A stretch of 64,000 nt of DNA from Paraburkholderia madseniana (GCF_009690905.1 NZ_VOSW01000017.1:1-64000); one strand, 5' to 3'. Numbered from the stretch's first letter, positions 17,254 through 26,000 are shown. The notes: generated by a model from the sequence alone, not told the origin. Program-made: numbers and translations.

Positions 17254-18375
17254 TCACAACGCGCTGGGCTTCTTCCAAAGATTCAGCGATTGGCCAATTC
17301 CCTGCCGCACTGCATTCTTGTAAATTTCAAAACCCCAGCTGATGTCGAAAACAGCCATGCCACAGGCAATGAAAATGACTCGCTCTTCCGCATTTTCTCG
17401 CCCGGGCTTATTGCCATTGACGACGTCGCCCAGGCCAGTCGAATCCGCCAGCGCGGGCAGTTTGCCGGCATCGATCAACCGGTAGAACGGGCCGCCGATC
17501 ACACCGCTGTAGTAGGCGTCTTTGTTCCCGGACGCGTCGGCATCCTCGACATACGCCTCTTGCAAGGGAGTGTGATCGAAAACGATCTTGCAATCGGTCA
17601 GGAAAAATTCGTCTGTATTGAACGGCCCCGACACCAGGATGGTCGCCCCTTCCTTGATCCATTCATCCTTGAAGTAGAGCGGCTTCAGGCGCGAGGCCGC
17701 GACCGTGATGACGTCCGCATCACGAAAGCCTTGTTCAGCCTCGTCGACGCCGATGGCGCTGATACGGTATTTTTCCTCGACCCAGCCGGCGAACTCGTTC
17801 GCCTTGTCCAGGAAAACGTCAAAGCAGATGACTTTCTCGACCGCGCCGAGTTGGGTCATGATTGCCGTGAAGCAGGCCTTGTTGATCGGACCGCAGCCGA
17901 TAACCGATACGGTCTTCGAATCCTTGTTGGCCAGATGCTTCGCTGCGACGCCAGGCACAGCTCCGGTTCGCGCCGCACTCAGAAGATTCGCCGACATAAG
18001 AGCCAGTGGCGCCCCTGTGTCCTTATCGTTGAGCATCATGGTCAGAATCGAGCGCGGCAATCCCTTCTCCGCATTGGCATGGTTCGACCCATACCATTTA
18101 TTGCCACAGACATCGAAGCGTCCACCCAGATAGCCGGGCATGGCGGCGAATCGCCGGTCCGGTCCCGCCACCGGCATGTTGGGAAACTTCGTCTCTTTCG
18201 GGAAGACGATGTTCAGGCCGTGATTGTTGTGATTGGCGCCGCCCATGAGGTAATCGCCTTTACCAAGAAGACTGAAGGTCTCCTCGCAGACAGAAACACA
18301 ACGCGCTGCATCCAGTACGCCGGCTGTGATCATGTCCGGCTCTGAAAGATAGAGAAAGTCGATGTTCGGATACAT
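17254..18375 (-). CDS. ornithine cyclodeaminase / mu-crystallin family protein
   Basis: NAD(P)-dependent protein of 373 residues in the ornithine cyclodeaminase family. Family blocks are NKWYGSNHANAEKGLPRS, LNDKDTGAPLALMSANLLSAARTGAVPG, the dinucleotide loop SVIGCGPINKACF and VSGPFN. The chain is longer than typical cyclodeaminases (about 320-340) and resembles the subgroup that databases name tyramine oxidase subunit B, a label I would not take as a function. Members deaminate or reduce imines of amino acids. It is the last gene of the kinase - enolase-like - cyclodeaminase operon, 66 bases after the enolase-like stop. Confidence 0.85.
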   Translation of the reverse strand: MYPNIDFLYLSEPDMITAGVLDAARCVSVCEETFSLLGKGDYLMGGANHNNHGLNIVFPKETKFPNMPVAGPDRRFAAMPGYLGGRFDVCGNKWYGSNHANAEKGLPRSILTMMLNDKDTGAPLALMSANLLSAARTGAVPGVAAKHLANKDSKTVSVIGCGPINKACFTAIMTQLGAVEKVICFDVFLDKANEFAGWVEEKYRISAIGVDEAEQGFRDADVITVAASRLKPLYFKDEWIKEGATILVSGPFNTDEFFLTDCKIVFDHTPLQEAYVEDADASGNKDAYYSGVIGGPFYRLIDAGKLPALADSTGLGDVVNGNKPGRENAEERVIFIACGMAVFDISWGFEIYKNAVRQGIGQSLNLWKKPSAL

Positions 18376-18441
18376 TTGAGTTCACCTTTTCGAAGTGAGT
18401 GGGGTGGCATATCGGCGGGTTTCAAACATCAGCAGCGCGCG

Positions 18442-19725
18442 TCAAAACCGAAGAAGTGGCGAGATGTCATAGAGGCGGCAACCGGGGCTGCGTGCATTGG
18501 CACGCATCAGGAAGTTCAGCTTTTCGATGCGTTCTCCGGAACGCGGCGCGCCGTTCTTTTGAAACGGCACCTGGAGGCCGACCGAGAAGTCCATCACGAC
18601 GTCATCGACGACGCCACCGGAGCGGCCTGATGGCACCGCGATCATTCCGTGTTCTTCTGCAAATCGATAAGCGTCCAGCGCCTCAGTGATCGTGCCGACC
18701 TGATTGGGCTTGAGTACGAAACCACTCACGGCGCGGAGTTCGTAAGCTTTCCTGAGCAAGGCAGGGTTGGTCACGGTCAGGTCGTCGCCGAGCACGATGG
18801 TGCGGTCGAGTTCGCGAACCGCCTTGACGTAGCCGGTCCAATCGTTCTCGTCGAGCAGATCCTCCATGAAAATAAGGGGGAAAGTTTCCGTCAGGTACCT
18901 GGCGTAGGCGATCAGTTCGTCCGACGACACCCACTTGCCTTTCAGCAGATAGGTATGGGTCTCCTTGTTGTACATCTCGCTCGACGCGCAATCGAGCGCG
19001 AAGGCGATCCGGCCTGTATAGCCGCACGCGTCAACGGCCTTCTGCATTAATGCGAGGATCGTTTCAGGGTCGTCTGACGGCGCGGCATAGCCATAGGAGC
19101 TGGCAACCTGTGGCTTATGTCCCAGGTAGTCTGTGAGCACGTCCGCGAGCTTCTGGAACACGGCGACGGCCATCTCGATGGACGAATCGACGTGATCAGT
19201 GCCGTAGGGAACAATCAGGAACTCATTGAATGCCTGCGTCAGTCCTTCGCATCGGCCGCCGTTGATTACGTTGAAACAGGGGACGGGCACCGTTCGGATG
19301 TCGCCACCCGCAATGTGCTTGTAAAGCGGAGTCGAGAGCGCGGCCGCCGCGGCGCGGAAAGCTGCAACCGATACCGAGTAGATCGTATTGCCCCCGAGAC
19401 GACGCTTGTCGGGTGTGCCATCAAGGGCGATCATTTTTCCGTCGATGGCTCGCTGATCGAACACGTTCATGCCGATGAGCGCCGGACCAATCACGTTCAC
19501 CGCATTGTTGACGGCTTGATGAACGCTTAGCCCCTTGTAGGTCGACGGGTCGTTGTCTCGCAGCACAAACGATTCGTGCATGCCCACCGAAGTGCCAGTG
19601 GGCGCGGCGCCCAGCCCGATTGCACCGCTCTCGGTGCGGATCTCGACTTCGACAGCGGGGCGGCATTTGCAGTCGATGATCTGCTGGGCCCGGACGGATG
19701 CGATCCTGTCTTCCATGTTATTCAC
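18442..19725 (-). CDS. divergent enolase-superfamily protein with altered active site
   Basis: Full-length enolase homologue, 427 residues. Retained equivalents: E168 (NEFLIVP), Mg ligands D245 (ALDCAS), E288 (FMEDLL) and D314/D315 (GDDLTVTN), the catalytic base K339 (FVLKPNQVGT), R368/S369 and K402. Lost: the general-acid Glu of the canonical DEGG loop reads SSYG here (S210); the phosphate-side His of GGSHAG reads GGRCEG (C159); and the His of SHRSGET reads SGRSGGV (G367). It therefore still can abstract an alpha proton using Mg and Lys but is unlikely to dehydrate 2-phosphoglycerate normally. Its start overlaps the kinase stop (GTG 19725, or ATG 19716), indicating tight coupling. This is not the housekeeping eno. 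Confidence 0.85.
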   Translation of the reverse strand: MNNMEDRIASVRAQQIIDCKCRPAVEVEIRTESGAIGLGAAPTGTSVGMHESFVLRDNDPSTYKGLSVHQAVNNAVNVIGPALIGMNVFDQRAIDGKMIALDGTPDKRRLGGNTIYSVSVAAFRAAAAALSTPLYKHIAGGDIRTVPVPCFNVINGGRCEGLTQAFNEFLIVPYGTDHVDSSIEMAVAVFQKLADVLTDYLGHKPQVASSYGYAAPSDDPETILALMQKAVDACGYTGRIAFALDCASSEMYNKETHTYLLKGKWVSSDELIAYARYLTETFPLIFMEDLLDENDWTGYVKAVRELDRTIVLGDDLTVTNPALLRKAYELRAVSGFVLKPNQVGTITEALDAYRFAEEHGMIAVPSGRSGGVVDDVVMDFSVGLQVPFQKNGAPRSGERIEKLNFLMRANARSPGCRLYDISPLLRF

Positions 19726-21127
19726 CCGCCTTCGGCTCAGGAATGTAAAGGATGTTCAGGTCGCACAGGTTGGTGCCGGTGTTACCGGTAAAAACAGTGG
19801 AGCGAATCGAATCGAGCGCCTCGAAGCAACTGTGCTCACGCAGCGCCTGGTACAGGCTGATTCCTTTGTCGGCCGCAGCCTTGAAGCTGGTGGAATCGGT
19901 AATGCCACCGGCGACGTTCGCTGTGCCGTCCGTGCCTTCGCTATCGATCGATAACAGGCACGCGCCCTTTGTCCTCGCGGCCGTGATGGCAAAACTCACG
20001 GCCATTTCCTGGCCTGGGCCACCATGGCCTTTGATCACGCTGTTGTCGTCGATCAGCGTCGTAACCTCGCCGGAGCTGAGAAGCACACAAGGAGGTTTGA
20101 GCGGGTTGCCGTATGTCTGGATTTCGCGCGCAATCGAAGCGAAGAAAGTGCCGGCGTCACGGCTTTCGCCCTCGAGGAAGGACGAAACGATCATGGCCGG
20201 AAGACCCATCTCCTCGCAGATTTCCTTGGCGTAGATGCAGGAATCCGGCAGCGTGTTGAGCAGGAAGTAGGTGTTGTCGGGAAACGCTTTGGGCGTTTCC
20301 GCTTCAGGGCCGGCGTTCATCAGATAATCGACAACGCTTGCAGGCAACCGCTCGGCGACATTGCGATTGACGATCGTTGCGCGCGCATCGTCGAGCGTCG
20401 TCATGTCGGGGCCGATCGGCGTGCTTTTATACGCCGGATAGGGCACGGCGATATCGCCCGTGGCAGGCGAGCCCACCGCATCGCTGATACCGAAGCCGAT
20501 CAGTTCGGCGCCTACGTCCTGAATGCGCTTCGCTAGCATGCCGCCGTTCAAGGCCGAAATGTGACGACGCACGGCGTTGATTTCGTAAATACCCGCGCCG
20601 GATTTCAACAGCACGTCGGTGGTATCGATCTCATCCTGCAAGCTAATGCCCTCGATCGGGCACGACATGAGTGCTGAACTGCCGCCGCTGATCACCGCAA
20701 TGAACAGGTCCTCGGGCCCAGCCTGATCGACGAGTTCGATAATTTTCCTGGAAGCGCGGTGGCCTTCTTCGTTGGGTAGCGGGTGTCCACCCACGAAGAC
20801 TTCGGTCCTGTTGAATCGATCGGTTTCCTCCAGGATCTTTACGATCGCGATCCCCTGGGTCAGGAAGTCTCCCAACACATGATCTACCGCCATGGCCATG
20901 TGATTGCAGGCCTTGCCGGCCCCGATCAGGTACACGTTGCGCTTCAGCGATAGATCCCATGAGCGGGTTCCAACATGCAACACGGTACCGTCCATGCGCA
21001 TGATGTTTCTGATCCGCCGATAGCTGTCCAGGCGCTCGAGTGTGCGATCGGCAATCTCGAGCACGACTTGTCTGGAGGGCGAGTCGCCTTGCGAGAGGAT
21101 CGCGTTTGCATTTCGTATCTTGTTCAT
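19718..21127 (-). CDS. MOFRL-family glycerate 2-kinase-like protein
   Basis: Homologue of bacterial glycerate 2-kinase (DUF4147 plus MOFRL domains), 469 residues. Typical parts are GAGKA with K72, ISGGSSALM (147-153), SSGEVTTL (351-358), EGTDGTANVAG and TGNTGTNLCDL near the C-terminus. The usual GGRNQE motif reads GGPGQE (369-374), losing Arg and Asn near the active site. The family phosphorylates the 2-hydroxyl of glycerate; the substitution and the altered enolase-like partner suggest another 2-hydroxy acid. First gene of the operon, divergent from the MocR gene at 21309. Confidence 0.86.
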   Translation of the reverse strand: MNKIRNANAILSQGDSPSRQVVLEIADRTLERLDSYRRIRNIMRMDGTVLHVGTRSWDLSLKRNVYLIGAGKACNHMAMAVDHVLGDFLTQGIAIVKILEETDRFNRTEVFVGGHPLPNEEGHRASRKIIELVDQAGPEDLFIAVISGGSSALMSCPIEGISLQDEIDTTDVLLKSGAGIYEINAVRRHISALNGGMLAKRIQDVGAELIGFGISDAVGSPATGDIAVPYPAYKSTPIGPDMTTLDDARATIVNRNVAERLPASVVDYLMNAGPEAETPKAFPDNTYFLLNTLPDSCIYAKEICEEMGLPAMIVSSFLEGESRDAGTFFASIAREIQTYGNPLKPPCVLLSSGEVTTLIDDNSVIKGHGGPGQEMAVSFAITAARTKGACLLSIDSEGTDGTANVAGGITDSTSFKAAADKGISLYQALREHSCFEALDSIRSTVFTGNTGTNLCDLNILYIPEPKAGE

Positions 21128-21199
21128 GCTGAGGAAAGACAGTGAGAGTTGTCGCCACAGAGAGAGTCGGGCGGGATGGCCATCAATTTAGGCAAATGG

Positions 21200-21208
21200 C
21201 CTGCACAG
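21200..21208. promoter_or_regulatory. CCTGCACAG site in the kinase/MocR divergent gap
   Basis: CCTGCACAG lies between the divergent kinase gene and the second MocR gene. The same nine bases occur, inverted, at 22840-22848 upstream of the solute-binding-protein gene. This is a candidate half-site for the neighbouring MocR regulator. Confidence 0.4.
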
Positions 21209-21241
21209 ATACATGTACACTTGGTGGGGTCGCGAGATAGC

Positions 21242-21265
21242 TGTAGAGGGCCCGGCACCTCTACA
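21242..21265. promoter_or_regulatory. inverted repeat TGTAGAGG-N8-CCTCTACA before MocR
   Basis: A perfect 8-bp inverted repeat with an 8-bp GC-rich centre, 44 bp upstream of the MocR start at 21309. It could be an autoregulatory operator or a leader hairpin. It would be coding only if the upstream start at 21213 were used. Confidence 0.45.
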
Positions 21266-21308
21266 CATTTTTAGTCGTCCGTCCGAGTTCTTCCCCTGTG
21301 TGGCCACG

Positions 21309-22712
21309 ATGAAACCCGTTTTGACGCTGGATTCCCGATCGGATACGCCGCTTACCGTGCAGATCGTGGCCGGGGTGATGAATGAAGTTGCTGAAAAGCG
21401 CTGGAGACCAGGTGTGCGCGTGCCGAGCATCCGTGCATTCGCCGGGGCGCACGGTGTGTCGACCTTCACGGTCGTCGAGGCCTACGATCGGCTGGTCGCG
21501 CAGGGCGTACTGGAAGCGCGGCGCGGATCGGGCTTTTACGTCTCTGAGCGGAGCCACAACGCGCCGCGGAAAGTCGCCGAAAGGCTCGATGAGAGCGTGA
21601 CCAATGGCTGGCTATTGCGAAACTTTCTCGGCGCGGATGAAGGGGCGATTTACGCAGGAGCCGGTTGGCTTCCGGAGCCATGGTTTGACAGCGATGGTCT
21701 CGCGCGGGCGCTCAGACAACTCGCGTTGCAGCCGGAGAGCCTGCTGGGTTATGGGCACGCGCGGGGGTACGAGCCATTGCGGGAACAGATAGCCCGACAG
21801 CTGTCGGACTATGAAATCGAGGTGGATGCCGGCGGGGTCATGACGACGCTGGGCGCAAATCAGTCGCTAGACCTTGTCATACGCCAATTCACCCAACCGG
21901 GCGACGCGGTCATGGTCGATGAGCCGTGCTATAGCGACCTGCTCGTTGCCTTGCGCTTGCGCGAGGTCGAAAGCATCGGGATACCGATGACGCCTACCGG
22001 ACCCGACATTTCCGTCATGGAGACGGTGCTCGAAACGCGCCGTCCAAAGGTCTACTTCACGAATAGCCGGCTTCACAATCCCACTGGAGCGAGTTACAGC
22101 TCCGCGGCGGCCTTCAAATTGCTAAAAGCTGCGGAACGCCACAACTGCCTGATCGTGGAGGACGATGTCTCCGCCGGCCTGGTGCAAGGTTCGCACGTGA
22201 CGCTGGCTTCGATGGATCAACTGAAACACGTCATTTATATCGGCAGCTTCTCCAAAACAATCGGCGCGGGTCTGCGCGTCGGTTTCGTGGTCGCAGAGGC
22301 TGGAATCCTCGAAGGTCTGCTCTATCAGAAGCTGGTGTCGGGCATGTCGACGCCAACCGTCACGGAACGGCTAGTGAGCGCGATACTGGCAGAAGGGCAT
22401 TTTCGCAAACAGACGGAACAGTTGCGAGAGCGTCTCGCAACCGCTCAGGAACGGGTCTGTCGCCGGCTCGAAGCAATCGGGTTTGAGATCTTTTGCGAGC
22501 CTCGTGCCGGCATGTTCGTATGGGCGAGGCCGGCTGGCGTCGAGCTGGATTCGGCGGAACTGGCCGAGCGCGCTCTCGACAAACGTATCCTGCTGGCGCC
22601 AGGACATCTGTTTTACGGCGGACGCGTAAAGACGGGCTGGTTGCGATTCAACGTGGCGCATAGCAACTTCGACCGGCTATTTTCTTTCCTGGCGGAAACC
22701 GTTGCGCGTTAA
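21309..22712 (+). CDS. MocR-type GntR/aminotransferase fusion regulator (second)
   Basis: MocR-subfamily regulator, 467 residues from ATG 21309. N-terminal GntR HTH about 10-75 (GVRVPSIRAFAGAHGVSTFTV), linker, then the class I aminotransferase fold with TLGANQS, DEPCYSDLL, NPTGASY and the PLP lysine in GSFSKTIGAGLRVG. It is divergent from the kinase - enolase-like - cyclodeaminase operon and lies directly before the branched-chain-type binding protein, so it is the likely regulator of both. The frame extends to 21213 but that part crosses the divergent promoter region and its inverted repeat. Confidence 0.88.
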   Translation: MKPVLTLDSRSDTPLTVQIVAGVMNEVAEKRWRPGVRVPSIRAFAGAHGVSTFTVVEAYDRLVAQGVLEARRGSGFYVSERSHNAPRKVAERLDESVTNGWLLRNFLGADEGAIYAGAGWLPEPWFDSDGLARALRQLALQPESLLGYGHARGYEPLREQIARQLSDYEIEVDAGGVMTTLGANQSLDLVIRQFTQPGDAVMVDEPCYSDLLVALRLREVESIGIPMTPTGPDISVMETVLETRRPKVYFTNSRLHNPTGASYSSAAAFKLLKAAERHNCLIVEDDVSAGLVQGSHVTLASMDQLKHVIYIGSFSKTIGAGLRVGFVVAEAGILEGLLYQKLVSGMSTPTVTERLVSAILAEGHFRKQTEQLRERLATAQERVCRRLEAIGFEIFCEPRAGMFVWARPAGVELDSAELAERALDKRILLAPGHLFYGGRVKTGWLRFNVAHSNFDRLFSFLAETVAR

Positions 22713-22839
22713 CGTTTTCGCTTCACAGTAGCGTCCTTTCCGGAACGGTATTGGCGGCCAGCCAATGCCGTTCGCGAAACCAGCCTTGTCCGTCTCCATC
22801 CCGTCGGCGCAATTCTGCTCCAGCAAAACACCCCAGCAA

Positions 22840-22865
22840 CTGTGCAGGTCTTACTAACTGCACAG
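22840..22865. promoter_or_regulatory. inverted repeat CTGTGCAG-N10-CTGCACAG
   Basis: Perfect 8-bp inverted repeat 160 bp upstream of the solute-binding-protein start. Its left arm plus the next base is the reverse complement of the CCTGCACAG site at 21200-21208. Candidate operator for the MocR encoded at 21309. The remaining 313-bp gap between the MocR and binding-protein genes holds no gene that I can see. Confidence 0.45.
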
Positions 22866-23025
22866 GTAGGGGGGCGCGTCGGCGAGTGTGCATGTCGCGT
22901 GGCAATTTGAACCAAAAGAATACGCAGACTTCTGGGGCGCAGGCGCTCCATAGAAGTGAATGCGGATATCGGATCACATGATGCGAGAGCCGGTTACCAA
23001 TCGATCACTGCGAGGAGAAAGATTC

Positions 23026-24147
23026 ATGGACGGTATTAAGACTTCGGCCTTGTTCGCTGCATTGCTATCCACCATCTGCATGACTGCGCAAGCGGAAGTC
23101 GTCAAGGTGGGCGTTGCAGGTCCGTTGACGGGAGGGCAGTCGAATTTCGGCAAGGACGATGAGCGAGGTGTCCGGCTCGCGGTCGAAGACCTGAACCGCA
23201 AGCCGATGATCATCAACGGGCAGGCTGTCACGTTCGCCGTGGTGTCGGAGGACGATGCAGCGGATCCCAAGACCGGCGTATCCGTCGCCCAGAAGCTGGT
23301 TGATTCGGGAGTGAAAGCGGTCATCGGCCACTACAACTCCGGGGTGACGATTCCCGCATCGCGTATCTATAACGATGCGCGCATCCCGATGATCACCGGC
23401 GCGGCATCGAACCCGGCTGTTACCCAGCAGAACTTTCCGTATGTGTTTCGTCTCGCCGCCAGCGACAATGTGATGGGCGCGCGCATGGCCGAATACGCCG
23501 CGAACGTGCTTCACGCGAAGCGCGCGGCAGTGATCGATGATCGCACCGCATACGGTTCGGGAGTCGCCGATGTATTCGTCGCCACGGCGAAGAAGAATGG
23601 TCTCGAGATTGTCGGGCGGGAGTATTCGAACGACAAGGCCACCGATTTCAACGCGATCCTGACTCACATCAAAGCCGAACGTCCGGACGTCATCTTCTAC
23701 GGCGGCTACTACGCGCAGGCTGCTTCGATCGGACGACAGACCAAACAGTTAGGGCTCGAGATTCCGATTCTCGGCGGCGACGGCATCTGCTCCGTCGACA
23801 TGCCGAAGCTCGCTGCAGGATCGCTGGATGGCCGGGGATACTGCGCTCAAGGCGGCGCGCCGCTGGCCACATTGCAGGGCGGTGCCGATTTTGCGACCCG
23901 ATATGAACAGAAGTTCGGCGCGAAGAACGATATCTACTCGCCGGCTTTCTACTCGGCAACCATGGTTGTGGCACAAGCCATTAAAGCCGCGAATTCAACC
24001 GACCCTGAGAAGTTCGTGCCGCTGCTTAAACAGACGCAATTCTCGACCCTGGTCGGAAGAGTGGCTTTCGACAAGACCGGTGAGTGGATCGACGCGCCGG
24101 TAACGGTCTACAAGGTGTCGGGCGACGCCCTCAATCCGATCCGCTGA
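23026..24147 (+). CDS. ABC transporter substrate-binding protein, branched-chain amino acid type
   Basis: Periplasmic type I binding protein of the LivJ/LivK family, 373 residues. A signal peptide is clear (1-23, ending TAQA before EVVKVG). The fold blocks VGVAGPLTGGQSNFGKDDERG, VIGHYNSGVTIPASRIY, AASNPAVTQ and DDRTAYG follow. A strong AGGAG (about 23012-23016) sets the start at 23026; an in-frame ATG at 22960 is upstream of it. No permease or ATPase genes accompany it, so it must share a transporter encoded elsewhere. Next to the MocR and the kinase operon, it probably binds the amino compound that this operon degrades. Confidence 0.9.
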   Translation: MDGIKTSALFAALLSTICMTAQAEVVKVGVAGPLTGGQSNFGKDDERGVRLAVEDLNRKPMIINGQAVTFAVVSEDDAADPKTGVSVAQKLVDSGVKAVIGHYNSGVTIPASRIYNDARIPMITGAASNPAVTQQNFPYVFRLAASDNVMGARMAEYAANVLHAKRAAVIDDRTAYGSGVADVFVATAKKNGLEIVGREYSNDKATDFNAILTHIKAERPDVIFYGGYYAQAASIGRQTKQLGLEIPILGGDGICSVDMPKLAAGSLDGRGYCAQGGAPLATLQGGADFATRYEQKFGAKNDIYSPAFYSATMVVAQAIKAANSTDPEKFVPLLKQTQFSTLVGRVAFDKTGEWIDAPVTVYKVSGDALNPIR

Positions 24148-24187
24148 AGCTCGGCAAAAACGCTCCGCAAAAACCTCAAAAACAGCG

Positions 24188-24217
24188 AACGAGCGGCGAG
24201 AAGCCGCTCGTTTTGTA
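24188..24217 (+). terminator. rho-independent terminator
   Basis: A 10-bp perfect stem AACGAGCGGC / GCCGCTCGTT (24188-24197 and 24203-24212) with a GAGAA loop, followed by TTGT. It ends the binding-protein transcript and lies before the convergent HAD gene. Confidence 0.78.
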
Positions 24218-24230
24218 TTCAGCGAAACGA

Positions 24231-24938
24231 CTACCAGCCAAGTGTCGCGAAAAGCTGTGGCACTTCGTCCAGCGTCTTGAGTGTAGCCTCAGGTGTGTAA
24301 TCCGGCAGTAGCTTCCGACCCGTGCCGCGATCTATCCAGACACACCGGAATCCGATGTCTCGTGCCGCGGAGTGATCAAGATGCGGGCTGGCACAGATAT
24401 GGACGACATCGTCCTTCGATACATCGAGCAATTCGTGAGCGTACTCGAACAAACGTGGTGCGGGCTTGTATGCGCCTGCCTGCTGTGCGGTCACCACGCG
24501 GTCGATATGACCACCTAGTTGTGCGACGTTGCCTGCAATGATGTCGTCGTCGGTGTTCGACACGATGCAAAGACGGAACCCCATCGCCTTCAGCTCCCCG
24601 AGCGCGCTGACGACTTCGGGAAACGGCGGCATCGCCGAAATTCGCGATGTGAGCACCGTGGCGTCCTTTTCGCTGCCGTCGAGCCCGAACTCCTCCAGCG
24701 CAAGACGTAACCCCTGGCCCGAGACGTCCCGAAAGGAGCGATGCGGCGGCGTTTGTTCGAGCGCATGTTCATGCCGGTCGTACACCTCGATAAACCTGGA
24801 CGCCTCGACTTCAGTCGCCCCGCGACTACCCAGTATCTCTCGCACTGCAGCAAGCAAACCTTCGTCCCATTGGATGAGCGTGCCGTAGCAGTCAAAAGTC
24901 AGCCATGTCGGCCGCCGCGTACCCTTCAGTGACATCAT
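24231..24938 (-). CDS. HAD superfamily hydrolase, 2-haloacid-dehalogenase-like
   Basis: HAD-like hydrolase of 235 residues. The nucleophile Asp is D16 in TFDCYGTL, the motif II Ser/Thr is in IVSNTDDD, the motif III Lys in GAYKPAPRLF, and the late acidic part reads ASPHLDHSAARDIGF. The overall pattern (DCYGTL, KPAP) resembles type II 2-haloacid dehalogenases, but many such proteins are phosphatases. It is divergent from a LysR gene, which probably regulates it. Confidence 0.85.
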   Translation of the reverse strand: MMSLKGTRRPTWLTFDCYGTLIQWDEGLLAAVREILGSRGATEVEASRFIEVYDRHEHALEQTPPHRSFRDVSGQGLRLALEEFGLDGSEKDATVLTSRISAMPPFPEVVSALGELKAMGFRLCIVSNTDDDIIAGNVAQLGGHIDRVVTAQQAGAYKPAPRLFEYAHELLDVSKDDVVHICASPHLDHSAARDIGFRCVWIDRGTGRKLLPDYTPEATLKTLDEVPQLFATLGW

Positions 24939-25040
24939 TGACTCCGTCTAGTAGAGAAGGTCTTGCAGGATAGGCTGAATGCTCTATATTGGAAAATTAA
25001 ATAAACTGCTGATCCTTAGTTAAAAGGTAAATGACGAATC

Positions 25041-25895
25041 ATGTTTGACCTCGAGCTGCTGAAGACGCTGATTTGCGTCGTTGATGAGGGCAGTTTCACT
25101 CGTGCCGGTGAACGCGTACATCGCACGCAATCGACAGTAAGCCAACAGGTGCGCAAACTCGAAGAATCCGTTGGGCGACCGTTGCTTCTTCGAGACCGCA
25201 CCGGTAGCCATGTGACTGCCACCGAGCATGGCGTATTGCTCACGCAGTACGCGCGCAGGTTACTGGCTCTGTCTCAGGAGGCGCAGGAGGCGCTCCGGCG
25301 AGATGTGCAGCTTTCGCCGGTGCGGATAGGCGTTCCGGAAGACTTCGACGCGCGACGTATGTCAGCGATGCTTTCCGGTTTTCTGAAAATCCGTCCGGAT
25401 GCGCGACTTGAAACGTTTGCGGGCATGAGCGCGGTTTTGCAGCAAAAGCTTTCCGCCAGCGAAATTGATATTGCTCTCGTCAAACGCGAACCTGGTAGTG
25501 GCGACTGCTTCGCATCGTGGCCAGAGGCACTTGTCTGGGTACGCGGCCGGGACACCGTGTCGCCGAAACCGGATTCGGATGAGCCCATTGCGCTTGCGCT
25601 TTTCCCCGACGGATGCATCTACCGGAAGCGCGCGATTCGCAGCCTCGACAAGGCAAAGCGTGCGTGGCGAGTAGCGTTCGGCAGTCAAAGTCTCACGGGG
25701 ATTCAGGCTGCCGTTGCCGCAGGGTTGGCCATCACGGTGTTACCCAGGTCGGCGGTTTTGCCCGAGCATCGAATATGCACTGATATGCCGCCACTGCCAC
25801 CAACAGAACTGGCGCTGGTCGGCGCAGGCGACGTGCTCGACACGGTGCAGCAGGATCTGGTCGACTTTCTGACGCAGAAGGTTAGACAGGCTTGA
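25041..25895 (+). CDS. LysR family transcriptional regulator
   Basis: LysR-type regulator, 284 residues: HTH about 1-62 (FDLELLKTLICVVDEGSFTRAGERVHRTQS read in parts; STVSQQVRKLEESVG) and effector domain from about 90. Divergent from the HAD hydrolase gene across a 102-bp AT-rich gap, the classical arrangement for control of the neighbour. Closest in general pattern to regulators of small catabolic or stress genes; inducer unknown. Confidence 0.9.
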   Translation: MFDLELLKTLICVVDEGSFTRAGERVHRTQSTVSQQVRKLEESVGRPLLLRDRTGSHVTATEHGVLLTQYARRLLALSQEAQEALRRDVQLSPVRIGVPEDFDARRMSAMLSGFLKIRPDARLETFAGMSAVLQQKLSASEIDIALVKREPGSGDCFASWPEALVWVRGRDTVSPKPDSDEPIALALFPDGCIYRKRAIRSLDKAKRAWRVAFGSQSLTGIQAAVAAGLAITVLPRSAVLPEHRICTDMPPLPPTELALVGAGDVLDTVQQDLVDFLTQKVRQA

Positions 25896-26000
25896 GTGAG
25901 CCATGAGTTCGCTTAGGTGCCCGCTGCGATCCGGGCGGGGCGCGGTAGCGCTTATCGCGAGCCGAATGCTTCCGGATCAGCCCGGGTTGCACGCTTTCCA

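Noticed and set aside
4027..18375. Ectoine/hydroxyectoine catabolic cluster
   Set aside because: MocR, a family-3 binding protein and a cyclodeaminase-family protein recall that cluster, but no ectoine hydrolase or deacetylase genes are present and the cyclodeaminase-type gene belongs to another operon.
18442..19725. Housekeeping enolase
   Set aside because: Three canonical active-site residues are replaced and the neighbours are not glycolytic or pyrG-linked; treated as a divergent paralogue.
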